This document shows, piece by piece, positions 33,240-45,227 of a DNA stretch of 64,000 nt. This DNA is from Bedellia somnulentella (lineage: Eukaryota > Arthropoda > Insecta > Lepidoptera > Bedelliidae), in assembly GCA_963576735.1 (NCBI GenBank), contig OY755173.1, forward strand, positions 13,176,873 through 13,240,872, given 5' to 3'. Both the position numbers and the translations under genes were made by a program. Each line of letters starts with the position of its first letter. The stretch's first letter is position 1. Below the pieces are notes generated by a model, which was given only the letters and a program-made list of their open reading frames with translations, had not been told where the DNA came from and ran no database searches.

Positions 33240-34789
33240 TATTTTATTTAATCTTTTTGCAAAACCTAACATCAAAATTAAAAGGACGCAGACGAAGTCG
33301 CGGGTACCAGCAAGTATCTAAATATTTCAAATCTTGCTCTGATAGAATTTCTTTTATATTTGAGTTTTTCTAAATTACCCGAGATGAAAGCCAAATAGAT
33401 TGAAGCTACTTATCGTTTCAACGACACCGGTTTTGTTTACCGGCCCATGTATATGTATTTCCATTTCTTTCTTTCTTTTCAATAAAAATATGAATGTTAA
33501 AATCTATTATTCTTTCCTTACGAACTAATTTATCAATATCATTTCTCAAATGTGTCCCATCACTATTAAAGAGTTCAAGTATAGAGCGACCTTGAAAGAG
33601 CCAATCACAGGCATTGTGCGTTGTTCCCCGCTACGCGTGCTTTCCTCCAATAGTTGCCAGTTTGGATTCATACAAATATATACTGTATGCGGAGTCTATT
33701 GGGGGTGGTCTGTGGGACGCAGCGCACATGCCCATGAATTTAAAAAATGCGCAGAATTTCCTATGTGAATATACCTGTAGTTATGTGTGGTGTGTTATAA
33801 CTGCTCCAACTACCTTGGTGCAGGTAGATATGAGTCAGGATTCTGAGGCTTTAGCCTTTGCTATTGCGCTAGTAAAGTTGTATACAAGTGCATAGCAACA
33901 TAATTAGAATTGTTAAGAATTAAAGAGTAAATATTTCATTTCCAAAAAAAAAGGGTGCCAAAATTCACGATAGTAGAAATTTCTTTAATAATCAACTTTC
34001 AAATGTGACTGAAGAGTTTCTAGCTCTAAGGCTCTGTACCCCTTTTGGTATTTATGGCCGTGATGTGATTATATGCATGCTTGTATGTACTTTAATCATT
34101 TTCATACCAGTTGATAAAATATTACTTAACTTTTAGGCGACATAGCTCGAGACCCATCAACTGCTTTACTCTTTATCTTCCTCCTATGTATGTTACTGTA
34201 GTAAAAGTTTGATTCGGTAAATAAAAATCACTCGCACTCACTGAAAAGTATATTCAAATTTTACTCTATGTCATTAGTCAATAAAATTATATACAATTGT
34301 TTTTTTTTTATAAGTATCCTTTACTTTTGCGAATACTTCCGTTATTGGGGGCTTATTGGAACATCCAACTAGTGATAAATAACAAATTTATTCATGTTTT
34401 TTAAAGATAATTCCAGCTTCTTGACCAGCTAACTTTCTTACACAAATTTTAGAACGTTTATGTCTGCATGTAGGTAATAATTTAACGTATATTAATTTAT
34501 TTGTTCTGAGCCAGACGTTTTTAATACCTGCTTATATATCTACGTTCAATTTATTAATACTAGGTAAACCATATTAACTTCGCATTGCCTTAGTTACTAA
34601 ATCTTCTCAATCAGCTCTATACATCACTTTCTTCAGTTACCTGTCATCCTTCAGGGACAATTTCCCAAACCATCTAAATGTTCCTCTTTCTATCTCCCTT
34701 TGCTTTCAAGGTTGTATTTATGTTTGTAAGGCAAAATATTGTTATTTTTATACATAATATAAAATTCGTAAAGTGAAGTGTTTAATAAA
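33240..34789. other. Intergenic sequence with one short repeat remnant
   Basis: Apart from a reversed family A piece at 34010-34075, I see nothing. The overlapping frames at 33550-33895 match no known protein. Confidence 0.55.
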
Positions 34790-35084
34790 TTATAGTTTAG
34801 AGTCCTCCTCAGAATCTTCATCTTCATATTCGTCTCGTTTTGTCTCTTTAACGACAGGAGCACTAGAAGATGGCTCTCCGTGGACATCAACGAAAACAAA
34901 GGCTGGAGCGTTAATATCATTTGGGGAAGCCTGATTTACAATTTCTTGGTACTTTGGGCGTTGTTTTCGAATTTGTAGATTCACTCGACTTTCTCTTCTA
35001 GGCGGTAACTTAAATTCTCCTTCATTAACTAATTTTCTTTGGCAATCGGCTAATTTGTCACGAATTACATAGAAAATATGATAT
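34790..35084 (-). CDS. Candidate terminal coding exon of an unidentified gene
   Basis: The minus strand reads an acceptor-like AATGTTTCAG, then YHIFYVIRDKLADCQRKLV, NEGEFKLPPRRESRVNLQ, an internal NDINAPAFVFVDVHG and an acidic end (EDEDSEEDSKL) followed by a stop. About 98 residues remain open. The ordered amphipathic, basic and then acidic layout looks like a genuine protein C-terminus rather than noise. I cannot name the protein. Earlier exons should lie at higher coordinates; I found none. The bases around its acceptor are partly repeated at 35543-35591, beyond a LINE fragment. Confidence 0.45.
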
Positions 35085-35099
35085 CTGAAACATTTAAGA

Positions 35100-35449
35100 T
35101 ATTGCTTCAATGCCTATTTCCTGCCTTAGATCTCATTATGCATGATGAAAGACTCAAATATTTTAAAATGGATCCCTCAATTTCTCGGCGTCAAATCCAA
35201 GATTTATCCACCCTGCATAAAATAGTTAATGGTTCTATAACCACATCTGTGTTACCTCAAGTGCAGCTTAATGTTCCAGAGAGAGCATTGCGAAATACTA
35301 GCCATCCAGACCCTATCCACAGAGTCTGTCAGATTTACAACTCTATTTGCTCAATTGGCGAACAAAATGCACCTGACGTAAATCATGATGACACATTACT
35401 AAATTTTAGAAATAAATGTAGGCAATTAGTTAATACACAAACTGATTAA
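35100..35449 (+). mobile_element. LINE reverse transcriptase C-terminal fragment
   Basis: The frame reads SRRQIQDLSTLHKIVNG, VLPQVQLNVPERALRN and PIHRVCQIYNSI, ending in NFRNKCRQLVN. This L.FLHKI.NG..., NVP.R..R, ..R.C..YN pattern is the C-terminus of Jockey/R1-type insect LINEs. It is a 5'-truncated relic lying against the candidate minus-strand exon at 34790-35084. Confidence 0.68.
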
Positions 35450-35904
35450 TTAATATAATATAATGCAATTTATTTTTCATAATTTTATTTCCTTGTTTAA
35501 TTGTACTATGAAATTTTGTATATAGCATAAGTTTCAGTATGCTGAAAATATGTTATCTGAAAACCTTTAAAATATTACTTAAATGCTTATTTGGTGGCGG
35601 TCAAATAGTGTCCAGGGTGCTTTTATTCTGGACAGTGTATACCCATAGTGATGACACTTGAGTCTTTGATAGTCACGTGACTATGTATACCAAAACTAAT
35701 TTGGCTTTCCTTGCGATATAGTCTTCCCTATTATCAACTATGATAAATTACTCAAACATATTTCAGTCTTTAGAATATTTATCTCTTTAGATTGCAGTGG
35801 TGCTATTTTGGAAAAAAACCTTTCTTCGAGATCTCTAAAGATATCAGTTTTTAAGGATAACAATATTGAAGTAATTAAAATTCATAGATTATATTCGACT
35901 CAAA

Positions 35905-36170
35905 CCGTATATCCCTGAAGGGGTTGGCAGAGAGTACTAGTAAACACTTCTGAAGACCACGTGGAGTTCAGGGTACCCACGTTTTGCTTGGACAGTGTTC
36001 TTACATCATAGGGGGCAGACCTATCGCCGTTTTGTACGAATATTCTGTCACAACTTAGTAATGTGGGTTCCCTCACGATGTTTTCCCGTCAACAACCAAT
36101 ATAAATTAAATACACATATGACTTTAGAAAAGACACAATGGTGTAGGCCCGACTCAGGCATCAAACCGAC
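35905..36170 (-). repeat. tRNA-derived SINE (family B) partial copy
   Basis: It has the family B body (ATCCCTGAAGGGGTTGGCAG, GGGGGCAGACCTATCGCCG) and ends inside the tRNA-like head (GGTGTAGGCCCGACTCAGG), so the A box is missing. Confidence 0.72.
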
Positions 36171-36520
36171 GAAGCCTCTTTGATAAGCTCACGACTTTGA
36201 ATAGCATGCAAATCGGGCAATAACTCACCACCAACCACTTACCAAGCAATAGAATATCGTCATGACAATAAGTACCAGAAGCATTGTCTGTCCTTGAAGA
36301 GTATTTCCCCCGTTTACCCAGTTTTATGTTTTACTCCAACATTTGAGCTTAGTAGGTATATTGCATAGATGTACTAATAAAAAACCGTAGATAAGTCATG
36401 CGCGCTCATAAGTGGCACTTAAAACACAGGCTAAATGGCTCATCTGACTTTAGTCGCGCACTGGCTGCCGTCGCAATCGTTCACCTGTTTTGGCGTGTTT
36501 GTTTACCAAAATAATCGAGA

Positions 36521-36596
36521 ATGCCGTCGTGTGCGATGAGATTTTGCACAAACTATAGTAGAAAAACTACTAAAATGATGAGATTACTTATCATTT
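36521..36596 (+). pseudogene. THAP zinc-finger first-exon fragment 2
   Basis: ATG starts MPSCAMRFCTNYSRKTTK. After that the THAP continuation (NDEITYHF) is only readable one base out of frame, so one A seems lost in the AAAATGATG run. The exon then meets a good donor (CATTT|GTAAGT), where THAP genes often have their first intron. It is related in pattern to fragment 1, 3.8 kb away. No second exon was found. Confidence 0.5.
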
Positions 36597-36599
36597 GTA

Positions 36600-37365
36600 A
36601 GTATTATAAATTTACAACGTTTTAATTATAATTCATAATAAATCGTGTGTATAGGTCGTAATTATTCTTTGTCAAACGGTCGTCTTAGTGTCATATTTCA
36701 CGACGGTACAGAGAAAATATGTTTATCCCTTTTTAGCGCTTGCTTTAAGATGAGCTATCTCGCCTACATTTCAAAGGTACTTCTTGGTGTGTTGTGTTGA
36801 TATATTTCTAGTGGTGTGCATTCATCTGCCGCAATTGGTGCTGGTGCCACTCGTTAGCGCCGGTTTCCTCGTAAATGACCTATCTAACGTTTTTTAATCT
36901 ATGGTATATTGTGTTAAATAAAGTCTTTACCTTGTTTAGTATGACTTGGTTTATGTGTCGACGGGGCTTTTTAAGTGGTTTTTCGGCGATTTATCTATTT
37001 ATCTATTTTTTTAATTCGAGATAACTTTCGAATGGAATGTTCGAATCGAATAATTCAAAAAGTAATATAAGAGTATTGAAGTAGTTTGAAATAATAAATA
37101 TGTTTTTGTATAAGGATTAGATAGGTACAAATAAAGAGCCTTTTCTAAAGCAGGATTATAATTTAATTTTTAAATAATTTTATATAATGACGCTTGTTGT
37201 GAGATAACTGTAATAGTTAGAGACATGCTGTTCGGGCATTTTTTAGATAATGATGTGTTCTATAAAGTTGTAGTACATAATTTTATTCTATTGTCAATAG
37301 TTTTCGCAGCGAACGCGATGTAACGATATTTTTTTGTTATTTCTTTAACACCTTGGGTTACATTT
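36600..37365. other. AT-rich intergenic sequence, nothing recognised
   Basis: There are no coding, tRNA or repeat signatures that I can support between the THAP-like exon and the LINE tail. Confidence 0.5.
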
Positions 37366-37369
37366 TTGA

Positions 37370-37555
37370 AGTTTACGTAAGGATCCCTAATTTTTTTGAA
37401 AATGAAATATAACCTATGTCACTCAGGAATAGTGTAGCATCAAAACAGTAAAAGAGTTTTTCAAATCCGTCCAGTAGTTTTGGAGCCTATTCAATTCAAA
37501 CAAACAAACAAACAAAAAATCAAACCTTTCCTCTTTATAATATTGGTATAGATGA
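37370..37555 (+). repeat. Lepidopteran LINE/SINE 3' tail with AAAC microsatellite
   Basis: CAAATCCGTCCAGTAGTTTT, GGAGCCTATTCAATTC, (AAAC)n, then CTTTCCTCTTTATAATATTGG. This tail is abundant and well known in moth and butterfly genomes and is a strong taxonomic hint. Confidence 0.75.
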
Positions 37556-37829
37556 ATCTGAGTTAGAATCTCATACCAAAACTCATTAAGTTGTACCTAT
37601 TTTAGGGCTAACTTGATCTGTGTCATATGTCCGTGTATATTTATTTATGCATACCTTTATAAAGATAAAGATATTTATTACAAGAAAAACACATTACATT
37701 GCAATTTACAATGATTCACGCACTAGGCATTGCCTGTATCGCATAAATCTATTTATGAAATTAAATTGAACAACACCTCTGCCAACCCCTTTGGGGATAT
37801 TCGGCGTGAACGTGTATGTTATATTATGT

Positions 37830-38833
37830 TATGTTATTTCGTTCAAACACTATGAAAAGCAAAGATAAGTTTACATTTTGATTCCGGCTCGAAAATTATA
37901 CATATTAGTTTTGATATCTTGCTACTAGAAAACCCGAGTTGGACTCGCCCATGCCCAATTTTTAGACAGGCATAGCATAGTATACACTCGCTTCATGACG
38001 TCATTGTCACTTTAATTACTTGCAGAGCACGTCAAAGCATGTGATCTTATCTCACTCCCACTCCTACCAACCTACCCAATGCCTTGGCATACTCATGGCT
38101 TCCTTTTGCTTCCTGTGATTAAAATATGATATGATTTCAAGCAAATAGTTATGGTTACTAACAAAATACTTAATCATATTTTAGATATAGTTAATGCATT
38201 TTGGAAATCATTATTATAATCAGTCAAGCAAGAGACGTCGACAGTTGAGAAGAGAGAACAGAGGCCTCCTACATTGATTTCCGCAACGACAGTTTGCTTG
38301 CCACGACAATCAAGTTGTTGGTCCACTTTGAATGTTGCCTACCCACACCGGGTCAACCAGTACTTGCCCGCCCCACCAGGATATTTGAGCCACAAGTCCG
38401 TAATCGGCTCTAGGTGCACGAGTACTGTTTAAAGTTTTGTTATTGCAACTCTTATTTTTTTAATGTCTTGCAGAGGCATAGGCTAAGGCAATCTAAGTGT
38501 CGAAACCGTGGTTTTGTTCCTTGAAATAAGGAACAAAACTACGACTATCACTTACATCACCATTTAGGTTAAAAAAATATGTCGAAAAGTGATTGCTTTT
38601 CGCTTTTTCGCCACACACTTAATTTTAAACTCATAAAATAATGTTTAACCTTTATATTAGGTTGAAATGATTGCTTTCCAGCCCGGTCGCGGGTGGGCCA
38701 GTCTTCACTCCCCAACTTGGCGCCGACGAAGGGTTGAAGCAACAATTTTCACATCAAACTATACAACGGGTATATTTTGTTTATTTTCACTTACATGCAC
38801 ATACTGATACACAATAAATAAGTTTATAAATAA
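37830..38833. other. Intergenic; small hairpin near 38512
   Basis: GTTTTGTTCCTT and AAGGAACAAAAC pair around GAAAT at about 38512-38540. An open plus frame at 38222-38437 has no recognisable domain. Nothing else is seen. Confidence 0.5.
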
Positions 38834-39030
38834 CACATGGCTACAAATCCTAAAAAAGCATAATCAGAGATTAGAATTGGAATTTCCTCAGCCTCTTATG
38901 AAAGTATGCTTAGTGAAGAGTCTCCAGTCACATCGCCCAAAAATCACTTAAGAAGCCCCCAAATACCTAAGTAGTTTCTAAGGCACTCACGGGAAGAAAT
39001 GAGTTTGCGCCATTCTAAGCCAATATTTTC
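38834..39030 (+). repeat. Dispersed repeat family A, copy near 38.9 kb
   Basis: ACATGGCTACAAATCC, GGAATTTCCTCAGCC, CATCGCCCAAAAATCAC and AGCCCCCAAATACC show a diverged but nearly complete copy. Confidence 0.65.
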
Positions 39031-40221
39031 AATATAATGAAAACAGTTCTTGATTGAGCTTGAGAGAATTGAGATTCATGATAGGCTAAATTGCTGTCTC
39101 AGTTTATATTGGTATGTATAAAATCATATCATTTTCAAGGAGCAATTCACAACCAATTATGTGTAATATATCAAACTAGTTGACCTGCGCAACTACGTCT
39201 GTGTGAGATAAGATAAATCATCATCAGAACTTTTAAGTATTTCAGACGTGATTGAGTATCGAACGTTTAGTCAATTAAATTAATTCCCCCTATTTTACTT
39301 CTTCATGGAAGTATGTTGTCCCTCTGTGGTACTATGTACACAGTTGAAACAAATCAACTTTAATACGATTAAAACTAAATTTTTATATATGTAAAATAAC
39401 AACTATTATGTCTGTTGTGTTAACTGCCGGTGTGCCTTATTTAACCTTTTCAGCGCCAAAGTCTGATATATCAGACAAATAAATCTTACCAATTTAACTC
39501 TATTTTTTCTTATCGTTATAGTACCTGACGACATATGCATAAAATTTTCAGACAGTTTATACTTTAGTTAATCAAAAATAACAATTTCACAATGTATTAT
39601 AATGTTATTTTAATAATAAATTATTAAAAACAAAACCGTGTTATTTACTTAAATCCGACTCTTTTTTTATTTGAACCCTCAGCGCCAATGTCTGATATAT
39701 CAGACATTAGTGATGTTACATTACAATGTTACTGCCAAAGCCAGAAATCTGGTACTCTAAAAAGAAACGTCTAAAAATGACAAAATTATACAGGTTTTGT
39801 TTTGGGCATAGAAAATTTTAGTGTGACGTTATTTTACCAAGTTTTACCACAGAGAAATTAATATATTTTCAAATTATGTTTTGTATCGAATCCAGTAAAT
39901 TTCATGGTATGTCACAACACATGCATCAGTCTCGTACGCCAACGTCTGATATATCAGACACGGAAGTGACGTCAGAGGCGATAGATATTTCTAGAACTAT
40001 TTTTGTGTGCTGTACAATGAGGGTAGGAGATATCGATAAATTATGTAAGTACCCTGCAAAATCATGTTATTTACTGGGTTATCATCTTTGCGTTGCTAAG
40101 TTGAGTTATTATTATTGTAAATTAATATTTATTGAAATATGACCACTGCAGAGGAGTTGATAAGGATTTTAGAAGGAACTGATGATATTGAATTTGAAAG
40201 TGATGAAGTGTTCATACATAA

Positions 40222-40371
40222 ATAAAAGATGTTATTAAAGGAAAGAAAAATTTCGACACTGGCGGGGTTCGAACCCGCCAGTGTCGAAATTTTTCTTTCC
40301 TTTAATAACATCTTTTATTTATGAGTAATAATCCCCACATGAGGAATTCATGTCAAAAAACATTAAATTAT
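40222..40371. mobile_element. 150-bp hairpin insertion with 14-bp target duplication
   Basis: GTGTTCATACATAA stands on both sides (40208-40221 and 40372-40385). Inside, 40217-40266 and 40274-40323 form a perfect 50-bp stem with a 7-base loop. The loop region GCGGGGTTCGAACCCGC is a tRNA T-arm/B-box. The remainder (40324-40371) resembles a short SINE tail. Target duplication plus tRNA-like core points to a SINE fragment inverted on itself during target-primed reverse transcription. Confidence 0.78.
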
Positions 40372-40421
40372 GTGTTCATACATAATCACCAGGTAAGTTA
40401 TTAAAAAGTATAATACAATAT

Positions 40422-40620
40422 TTTGAAGAAAACGACTATTAAATGATATATCACCACTTTAATTTCTATTTCATCTCCATTATTTTATGCATTGATCACA
40501 AGTTAGTCTCCCGCGCATCCACACTGGAATCCCGCGTTCATCCTTCACTCATCTTGACATTGACATCCATTGACGGGTCACGGCACACTGTCGGTGTTGC
40601 CAATTCATAAAAATATGACA
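40422..40620. repeat. 199-bp sequence duplicated at 53428-53626 (copy 1)
   Basis: From TTTGAAGAAAACGACTATTA to CATAAAAATATGACA the two places read identically over 199 bases, and flanks differ at once. It contains CCCGCGCATCCACACTGG and GGGTCACGGCACACTGTCGG. It encodes nothing visible. It may be a small non-autonomous element or an internal part of the piggyBac-like family beside it. Confidence 0.85.
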
Positions 40621-40639
40621 TTCGGCCATCCGACAATGT

Positions 40640-41780
40640 GCAACCTCCTGGTGCACGTTTTTAACACATTATCTAAACTTTATTTGTATTGATCTAAAAA
40701 CATTTAAGCATAAGCAAGTAATTTTCATCGAGGCGAGCATCGAGCTGTGAATAATATGACATTCGGCACTTATACAAAAATAAATAGCATGAAAATTCAA
40801 AAATAATAATTGTACATTGCAATACTTAAACACTACAGGAATTTCTTACAAGAATACTTCAAAAATTCTAATAAATCATTATCATCAATCTTAATCCTTA
40901 TTAACTGCTATCAAAAGTTAGTATTATTTACTTTTGACTATGTTTATAAGAAGTATAGAATTAACATTCTGAAACTTACTTATTACACACCTTATTCAAA
41001 TACCACTTACCTATCGATTACATTCTGTAATACATAAATCAAATGAGAGCCAACCAAATGGTATTCGTTAATTATAATCATAACATACTGTTTAAGTTTA
41101 ACATAATTTAATATTCTAATAAAATAAACTTTATTGTACACCAAAACAATTTAAGGACATATGCAGAATGAAATACAATAGACAGGAAAACAATAGGCGG
41201 GCATATCGCTAAAAGACTTATGCAAACTTATACTAATACTCTTAATGTACTTCATTAACATTTATAAGCTTAAAATTAATTTAAAACTATTCATTTACAC
41301 TGTCACGGTTGCTAGAGCTATCATCAATTTCTAGAGCATTAACATATCCTGATTCTGTCAGCGGCTTATGACAGTATTGTAAGAATTGCCCTATTAGGTC
41401 TTACCCAGATACAAAATCAAAATCTTTATAGCATTTCACACATCGCAATTTACATGACACAATGTACATAAATTTTTACATGTATACCCTGCAAGGGCAT
41501 AGCAAAATATACTCATTTCTAAATTTATTACATTTTAATCAAATCTCACACAACTAATCTACACATTAAACTTGATAACACAAAACACGATAAAGTAAAA
41601 ATTAGGAAACATAATCATTTATAAAATTCAAATTTCTATTTATCAATAAAACAACCATAAAAACAATCCAACAATCAAATTAAATTACATTAAATTAAAA
41701 TAAAATAAATTAAAATTCTGGTAATTATTTAAAGTATCACATTAGATAATACTATTATCAAAATATTCCTTAGAATTACA
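40640..41780. other. AT-rich intergenic sequence
   Basis: AATATGACATTCGGC is repeated at about 40614 and 40755, suggesting a small ~140-base insertion. No genes are recognised. Confidence 0.5.
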
Positions 41781-42500
41781 AAAACAATCTTCTATTAAAT
41801 ACAATCTTAAAAGTTTTACAAAAGATTTGTAGTCAGATTCTTGAGCTATGAATTTGGAAGGTGATTGTATATTTTACAGCACATAGGGAGAGGACTTGTA
41901 TAATGAATTTGTAATCTTGAAGGCGGTACTAGTAATTTATTCCTTCCGGATCTTAATGGGAATCTTCGAATATAGTCAGATTGTTTTTTTTTTGTTTTTT
42001 TTTTTTTTTTTTTAAATTGTGGATACTTTCTTACCAATTTACAGCTTTCCAAAATATAAAGAGAACAAAGAGTTGAAATTTTTAGATTCTTAAAGTGTGG
42101 TCTACAGCTGTTTGGAATTTTTATGTTCGCTAAAATTCTTAGTACCGTTTTTGCAATATAAATGTCTTGTGCATCAGTACTATTACCCCAAAAGACGACG
42201 CCGTAACTTAACCTTGAATTTACATAAGCATGGTACAGTGACAAAGCGGTGCTCAAGTCAGTAGTATTTTTTTTTTTTTATTTTCGCTAACCCGCACGCA
42301 AAACTAGTCAATTTAAATCTCATTGTACCAATGTTTTTTTTTTTTTTTTTTTAATTTAGGTTTGTATCCAGTGTTAACCCTAATAAAGTGAACTTATCGA
42401 CGGAATCAATTTTTATATTTCTGTACTTAAAATCAATATTTAATGCAGTATACTTGTCCTAGCCACGATCATACATGACTTACAGAATTCTGTGCTGACT
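41780..42500 (-). mobile_element. CR1/Jockey-like LINE fragment with homopolymer-expanded frame
   Basis: On the minus strand: VDKFTLLGLTLDTNLN, then LSTALSLYHAYVNSRLSYGV, VFWGNSTDAQDIYIAKT and IYNHLPNS. This is the reverse transcriptase thumb and C-terminus. A-runs on this strand (T on plus: 41984-42013, 42267-42279, 42334-42352) replace short A-rich stretches. They add lysine strings and break the frame after NLN. Confidence 0.7.
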
Positions 42501-42979
42501 ATAAATTTAAAATTGTTTGGTTAAACCGTTCTGTTAGTTTTTTTTTTTTTTTATTCCAATTTTGTTGTTTGTGTAAAAGTTTCAACATTCTGACTATACC
42601 AGTTTATCAGACACTACCTAAAGACAGAGGAACAAACAGCGAAGTCTTAGTAATTGGGTCCCGTTTATATGTAAGTCATACTAATACGAATATTCGTCGA
42701 TGTAGGAAATAAAGAAAAGGTATGATATAGTATAAACTTTGTAATTAATGTAATTAAAACTATTTTAATCCTAGTTTTAAAATGGCTATAACTTTCAAAA
42801 ATTTAAAGAAAAATATATATAATTGAGGGGATTTTAGAGGAGGAAGTTTTAGATATAAAATACTAATGTTTTCTATACTACCATCTTGACATCATCTGTA
42901 CTACCACAATTACAGGCGTATCTAAAACTATGCTTATTTGCTAAGGTATTTGAGCGAATTGTTTGAAACCAGGTCTACT

Positions 42980-43680
42980 CAGCTTTGAGCTCTGGTTTAG
43001 TGAGGAACAACATAATTTTTTTTTTTTTTTTTTAGGAAACGATCAACAGTATCTAATCTTGTTATTACGTATGACTGTATAAGTAGCTGTATGGATGCTG
43101 GAGCTCAAGTCAATGTTTATACACAGACTATGAAAATGATTTGACTGCATCGACCAGCCTATAATGTTACGTGAGTTGAAAGCTATTGGTATATATAAAA
43201 GATGCTTTGAAAACTAAGATAGTCCTGTATGCAGTTGATATAAAAACTGCTAAGTGCATTCAGTCTCCAGCAGATGTTCGCAAACTTCAAAACGATCTTG
43301 ATAGTTTTCAAAGTTATTGTGAAATCAATGGCTGAGGAATTTATGATTCCTTGGCTCTGGCCACCCCCTTCCTATTACATATTGTATGTTAGTATTATTT
43401 GGCGATCCTGCCAGGATATGTGAAATCAAAAGGTCAATTTGAATGTCTCAAAAAGTTATTTGTTTTGTAACTTTAACTCGCAATTTATCTTTATATAAAA
43501 CGAAAATTTAAGATAACAATAGTCTAAGACACATCCAGATAACTAGAGCTGCGAAAACAAGTGATTTAGGGTTAATACATGACAGCGAACACTTATTCGA
43601 CAAGCTTACAGAACATATAGCTGTATTTTGATTGCTAGTACAGCTTCCGATTTATATAAATATTTAGTTTATTTACCAAG
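42980..43680 (+). mobile_element. LINE reverse transcriptase fragment (plus strand), interrupted
   Basis: Plus-strand reading gives EEQH, a T18 tract (43016-43033), then KRSTVSNLVI, FDCIDQPIMLRELKAIGI, and VLYAVDIKT with PADVRKLQNDLDSFQSY. This is the GFRK.RST to YADD part of a LINE polymerase, with the YADD changed to YAVD. A reversed family A piece (43332-43375) intervenes, and LGVIHDSEHLFDKLTEHI follows at about 43565. It has many stops and is not functional. Confidence 0.65.
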
Positions 43681-44029
43681 TTTTTTTTTTTTTTTTTATA
43701 AAAACCCAATATTGTACTATAATTGTTTTGGTAAATATTTGTGAAAACTCCCTTGCAAAAGAGCTTTTGGAAATGTTATTACTAATATATGTTTAAAAGT
43801 AGCTTTAATTTTTCTGAAGAATGTAAATAAAATCTGTGAAATGAGCATAACAAATCTTTTAAAGTAAAATATATAACTCTTTAAAAACATAAGAAAATTC
43901 CTTGTTAAGTGAAAAACTGGTTCTATATATATTACAATGAGTAACGGCACTTTTTTTTTTTTTAAATATTGATGTTGATGTCTTTTTATTTGCATTTTCT
44001 CTCAAAATTGTTTGTATTTGTATTATTGT

Positions 44030-44752
44030 TAAAAACTATGGTTTTTGAAAGAGAGGTGAATATGACCGAATGCGTGATTGAGATTAATGGTAAGAAAGTG
44101 GAACAAGTGAAAGAGTTTGTGTATTTGGGAAGTTTGTTTACTAGGGATGGAAAGTGTGATGAAGATATCGAGAGAAGAGTGAAAAAGGGTAATGCGGTAA
44201 ATGGAGCACTGGATAGTCTAATGTCTAGTCAGTCGGTGTCTGAAAAGGCCCGAATGGCTGTGCATGATGCTGTCCTCGTTCCTACGCTTATGTATGGCAG
44301 TGAATGTTGGGTGTGGCAGAAGAAGCATGAAAGTAGAGTGAATGCAGTAGAAATGAGATCCCTCAGAAAAGTGTGTAATGTAAGGTTATGTGATCGTGTG
44401 AGGAATGATGTGATTCGTGAAAGGTGTGGTGTAAAAGATGATATTGTAAGAAAGATAGAAAAAGGAATGTTGAGATGGTTTGGGCACATAGAGAGGATGG
44501 ATGACAGTAAATTGGTGAAAGAGATATATAGAGCCAATGTGGAAGGTAATGTTAGTAGAGGACGACCTCGGAGGACACATTTGGATCAAATAGAAAATGT
44601 GCTCAAAAAGGCAGGTGTCCGCAGTATGAAGAATAAAAGAGCATGTATGAAAAGATTGATGGATGTAAACGAAGCCAGAGAGGTTTGCCAGGATCGTACA
44701 AAGTGGCGATCGATAGTCTCTGCCTACCCCAATGGGAACTAACGGCGTGAGA

Positions 44753-44783
<31 letters not shown>

Positions 44784-44787
44784 TGTT
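44030..44787 (+). mobile_element. RTE-clade LINE 3' part with ATGT tail
   Basis: The open frame (to TAA at 44740-44742) reads VEQVKEFVYLGSLFTRDG, VLVPTLMYGSECWVWQKK, KGMLRWFGHIERMDD and GNVSRGRPRRTHLDQ, ending TKWRSIVSAYPNGN. This C-terminal layout after the polymerase is typical of RTE LINEs. The (ATGT)n run at 44755-44785 is the usual microsatellite tail of the clade. Residues before about 44040 are not element sequence. It is 5'-truncated, but what remains is intact, so insertion is probably fairly recent. Confidence 0.82.
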
Positions 44788-45227
44788 GTATTATTGTAAG
44801 GTATGTTTTCTGTGCATGTGTGAACATCTGTTATTGGCCTTGCTTTATTTATTTTATTAACTGTGTAATTGAGTAATAATGTGGCTATTAATGTTCCCAA
44901 TAATATAAGTAGCCCCTCTTTTTTTTTTTTTTTAGCTGTAACACTTATGAACTAACAAAATTCTAAGTAACCAAAAATCCGAACACACATGTTGATTTAT
45001 TTTATGAATCTGAGTTAAATGTCTTCGAAACTAATAGATCTAAAGGTCTTATTTCATCTAATGTTATTAGGCTTTAAGAAACATATAGAACTTAGGCTGA
45101 CCATATCTGAATGGGTTGAAATATTTAAATTAAACTAGAATTTACATAACTGTTCAGTAAAGCACAGTCTAAGACATACTCAAGCTGCAAAACACAAAAA
45201 AAAAATACAATTAACTAAACCAAATAT

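Larger units (their letters stand above)
39441..40620 (+). mobile_element. Degraded piggyBac-like element with palindromic internal motif
   Basis: It starts at TTAA (39441) followed by CCTTTTCAGCGCCAA, like a piggyBac-type inverted end. The palindrome GTCTGATATATCAGAC occurs three times (39461, 39690, 39944), twice right after CAGCGCCAA. At 40139 an ATG opens MTTAEELIRILEGTDDIEF, the acidic leucine-rich style of a PGBD transposase N-terminus. This exon is split by a 150-base insertion and would resume and end at CACCAG|GTAAGT (40391). The catalytic domain is missing. A sequence matching the end in reverse orientation (GGCGTGGAAAGGGTTAA) lies at 54008-54024. Confidence 0.55.

Noticed and set aside
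38222..38437. Open plus frame containing NQYLPAPPGYLSHKSV
   Set aside because: No start, no splice sites and no domain that I could name.
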